From an uncultured bacterium (GTDB lineage: Bacteria; Methylomirabilota; Methylomirabilia; Rokubacteriales; CSP1-6), in contig CAMLFJ010000197.1 in the NCBI GenBank assembly GCA_946479205.1, positions 1-6,598 on the forward strand: a DNA stretch of 6,598 bases, given 5' to 3'. Both the position numbers and the translations under genes were made by a program. This document shows positions 6,139-6,598 of this stretch, piece after piece (the stretch's first letter is position 1; each line of letters opens with the position of its first letter). The notes beneath the pieces were generated by a model. It made no database searches. It was not told the DNA's origin and was given only the letters and a program-made list of their open reading frames with translations.

Positions 6139-6465
6139 CTAGCCACCGGGCGGGCGGTAGCCGGCCCCCTGCGCCAGGAGCAGGGCGTCGAAGCCTTCGT
6201 CGGGCGACATGAGGATGGTGGTCTTGAACTCCTTCACGGCCCCGCTCCCCGCGATCGCCATCGAGAACGCGGCCGCGTTGATGTTGCCGGGCACGTCGAC
6301 GAGCACGAGCACGTCGTAGTCGCCGAACGTGTAGTACCACGCGAGAATCTGCCCGCCCAGCTTCTCGACGACCGGCTTGAGCGCCTCCATCCGGTTCTCG
6401 GGCCGCTGCACCAGCTTGTTCCACGCGATATTCGTGTAGGACGCCTGCACCATGTAGGTCGGCAT
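6139..6465 (-). CDS. Small GYD-domain protein
   Basis: This is a 108-residue soluble protein with the features of the GYD family: MPTYMVQASYT at the N-terminus, a helix-like segment ending VVEKLGGQI, then the defining FGDYDVLVLVDVP strand (Gly48-Asp49-Tyr50-Asp51), an AAAFSMAIAGSGAV helix and a final FKTTILMS strand. The pattern suggests a ferredoxin-like alpha/beta barrel such as those in dimeric antibiotic-monooxygenase and EthD-like proteins, though no activity is established for GYD proteins. The length is typical. The start is supported by GAGGAGG (6477-6471), 5 nt upstream of the ATG. The last ~20 residues, ending GYRPPGG, look like a flexible tail. It precedes the CoA ligase on the same strand with a 73-nt gap that holds its own promoter candidate, so the two may be only loosely co-expressed. 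The family call is firm; the role is unknown. Confidence 0.88.
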   Translation of the reverse strand: MPTYMVQASYTNIAWNKLVQRPENRMEALKPVVEKLGGQILAWYYTFGDYDVLVLVDVPGNINAAAFSMAIAGSGAVKEFKTTILMSPDEGFDALLLAQGAGYRPPGG

Positions 6466-6470
6466 GGGGC

Positions 6471-6477
6471 CCTCCTC
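6471..6477 (-). promoter_or_regulatory. Ribosome binding site of the GYD gene
   Basis: On the minus strand GAGGAGG ends 5 nt before the ATG at 6465. It is a strong Shine-Dalgarno that fixes the start and rules out longer readings of overlapping frames. Confidence 0.75.
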
Positions 6478-6500
6478 GCCGGCAGTGCGCTGCGCGGAGA

Positions 6501-6529
6501 ACTCTGCGCTTCCCCGCGTCGGCAGTCAA
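6501..6529 (-). promoter_or_regulatory. Weak promoter candidate upstream of the GYD gene
   Basis: On the minus strand TTGACT (6529-6524, five of six matches to the -35 consensus) is followed after 17 nt by CAGAGT (6506-6501, three of six for -10). This would start transcription near 6494, about 28 nt before the ATG and upstream of the ribosome binding site. The -10 is poor, so this is tentative. Confidence 0.25.
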
Positions 6530-6536
6530 GACGCGG
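6514..6536 (-). terminator. Hairpin in the gap upstream of the GYD gene
   Basis: CCGCGTC (6514-6520) and GACGCGG (6530-6536) form a perfect 7-bp stem with a 9-nt loop. It lies 20 nt beyond the TGA of the putative gene entering from the right edge, so it could mark that gene's 3' end. It has no U-tract, and its loop holds the TTGACT noted as a possible -35 element of the GYD gene. Confidence 0.25.
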
Positions 6537-6556
6537 AGCCCCACGCGCGACGTCGA

Positions 6557-6598
6557 TCAGTCGTCGATCGCCTGGTAGACCCCGGTCCAGAAATCCCG
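6557..6598 (-). CDS. Possible C-terminal tail of a gene cut by the right window edge
   Basis: Reading the minus strand inward from the edge gives 13 sense codons, RDFWTGVYQAIDD, ending in TGA at 6559-6557. The residue mix (Trp, Tyr, Phe and an acidic end) looks like a real protein C-terminus rather than the Arg/Ala/Pro-rich shadows common here. The stop is followed 20 nt later by a hairpin. It would place another minus-strand gene 91 nt upstream of the GYD gene. The fragment is too short to identify a family. Confidence 0.4.
   Translation of the reverse strand, partial: RDFWTGVYQAIDD

Noticed and set aside
1..6598. Search for mobile elements, CRISPR arrays, tRNA or rRNA genes, phage or defence genes
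   Set aside because: No regularly spaced repeats, terminal inverted repeats with a transposase, cloverleaf-like sequences, or defence-family motifs were seen. Genes fill nearly the whole window.

Overview
The window is a gene-dense stretch of very GC-rich bacterial chromosome; by eye roughly 70% G+C, with codon third positions almost all G or C. Every gene belongs to a common metabolic or transport family. There are no transposases, phage genes, tRNA or rRNA genes, or CRISPR repeats. The mix (SDR oxidoreductase, TauD-type dioxygenase, CoA ligase, GYD protein, MATE exporter) is typical of free-living soil or sediment bacteria with large catabolic repertoires, such as Rokubacteria/Methylomirabilota, Alpha- or Betaproteobacteria, or high-GC deltaproteobacteria-like groups. 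This taxonomic guess is inference; nothing in the window fixes the phylum.

Layout: positions 1-3027 hold four plus-strand genes in close order. They are the C-terminal part of a short-chain dehydrogenase/reductase (1-380), alanine dehydrogenase (409-1521), a DUF1345 inner-membrane protein (1524-2180) and a TauD/TfdA Fe(II)/2-oxoglutarate dioxygenase (2197-3027). The gaps are 28, 2 and 16 nt, so one transcript is likely. These genes converge, with only 12 nt between stop codons, on three minus-strand genes. In transcription order those are a small GYD-domain protein (6465-6139), an AMP-forming acyl-CoA synthetase (6065-4407) and a NorM-type MATE efflux protein (4410-3040). The last two overlap by four bases (GTGA). 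A 13-codon C-terminal tail of another minus-strand gene may enter at the right edge (6557-6598).

How the genes may work together: the left operon combines an NAD(P)-dependent oxidoreductase, an amino-acid dehydrogenase linking alanine to pyruvate and ammonium, and a dioxygenase of the family that oxidises taurine, alkyl sulfates and similar small acids. This suggests catabolism of a small organic nitrogen- or sulfur-containing compound, but the substrate cannot be read from the sequence. The right group pairs CoA activation of a carboxylic acid with a drug/metabolite:cation antiporter. The most specific regulatory signal is a perfect TTGACA and a TAGACT placed so that transcription would begin almost at the ligase ATG, which has no Shine-Dalgarno sequence. 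That pattern predicts a leaderless or near-leaderless mRNA. I found no convincing evidence of a previously undescribed biological system; the region reads as ordinary metabolic chromosome with a few regulatory and junction features worth checking.
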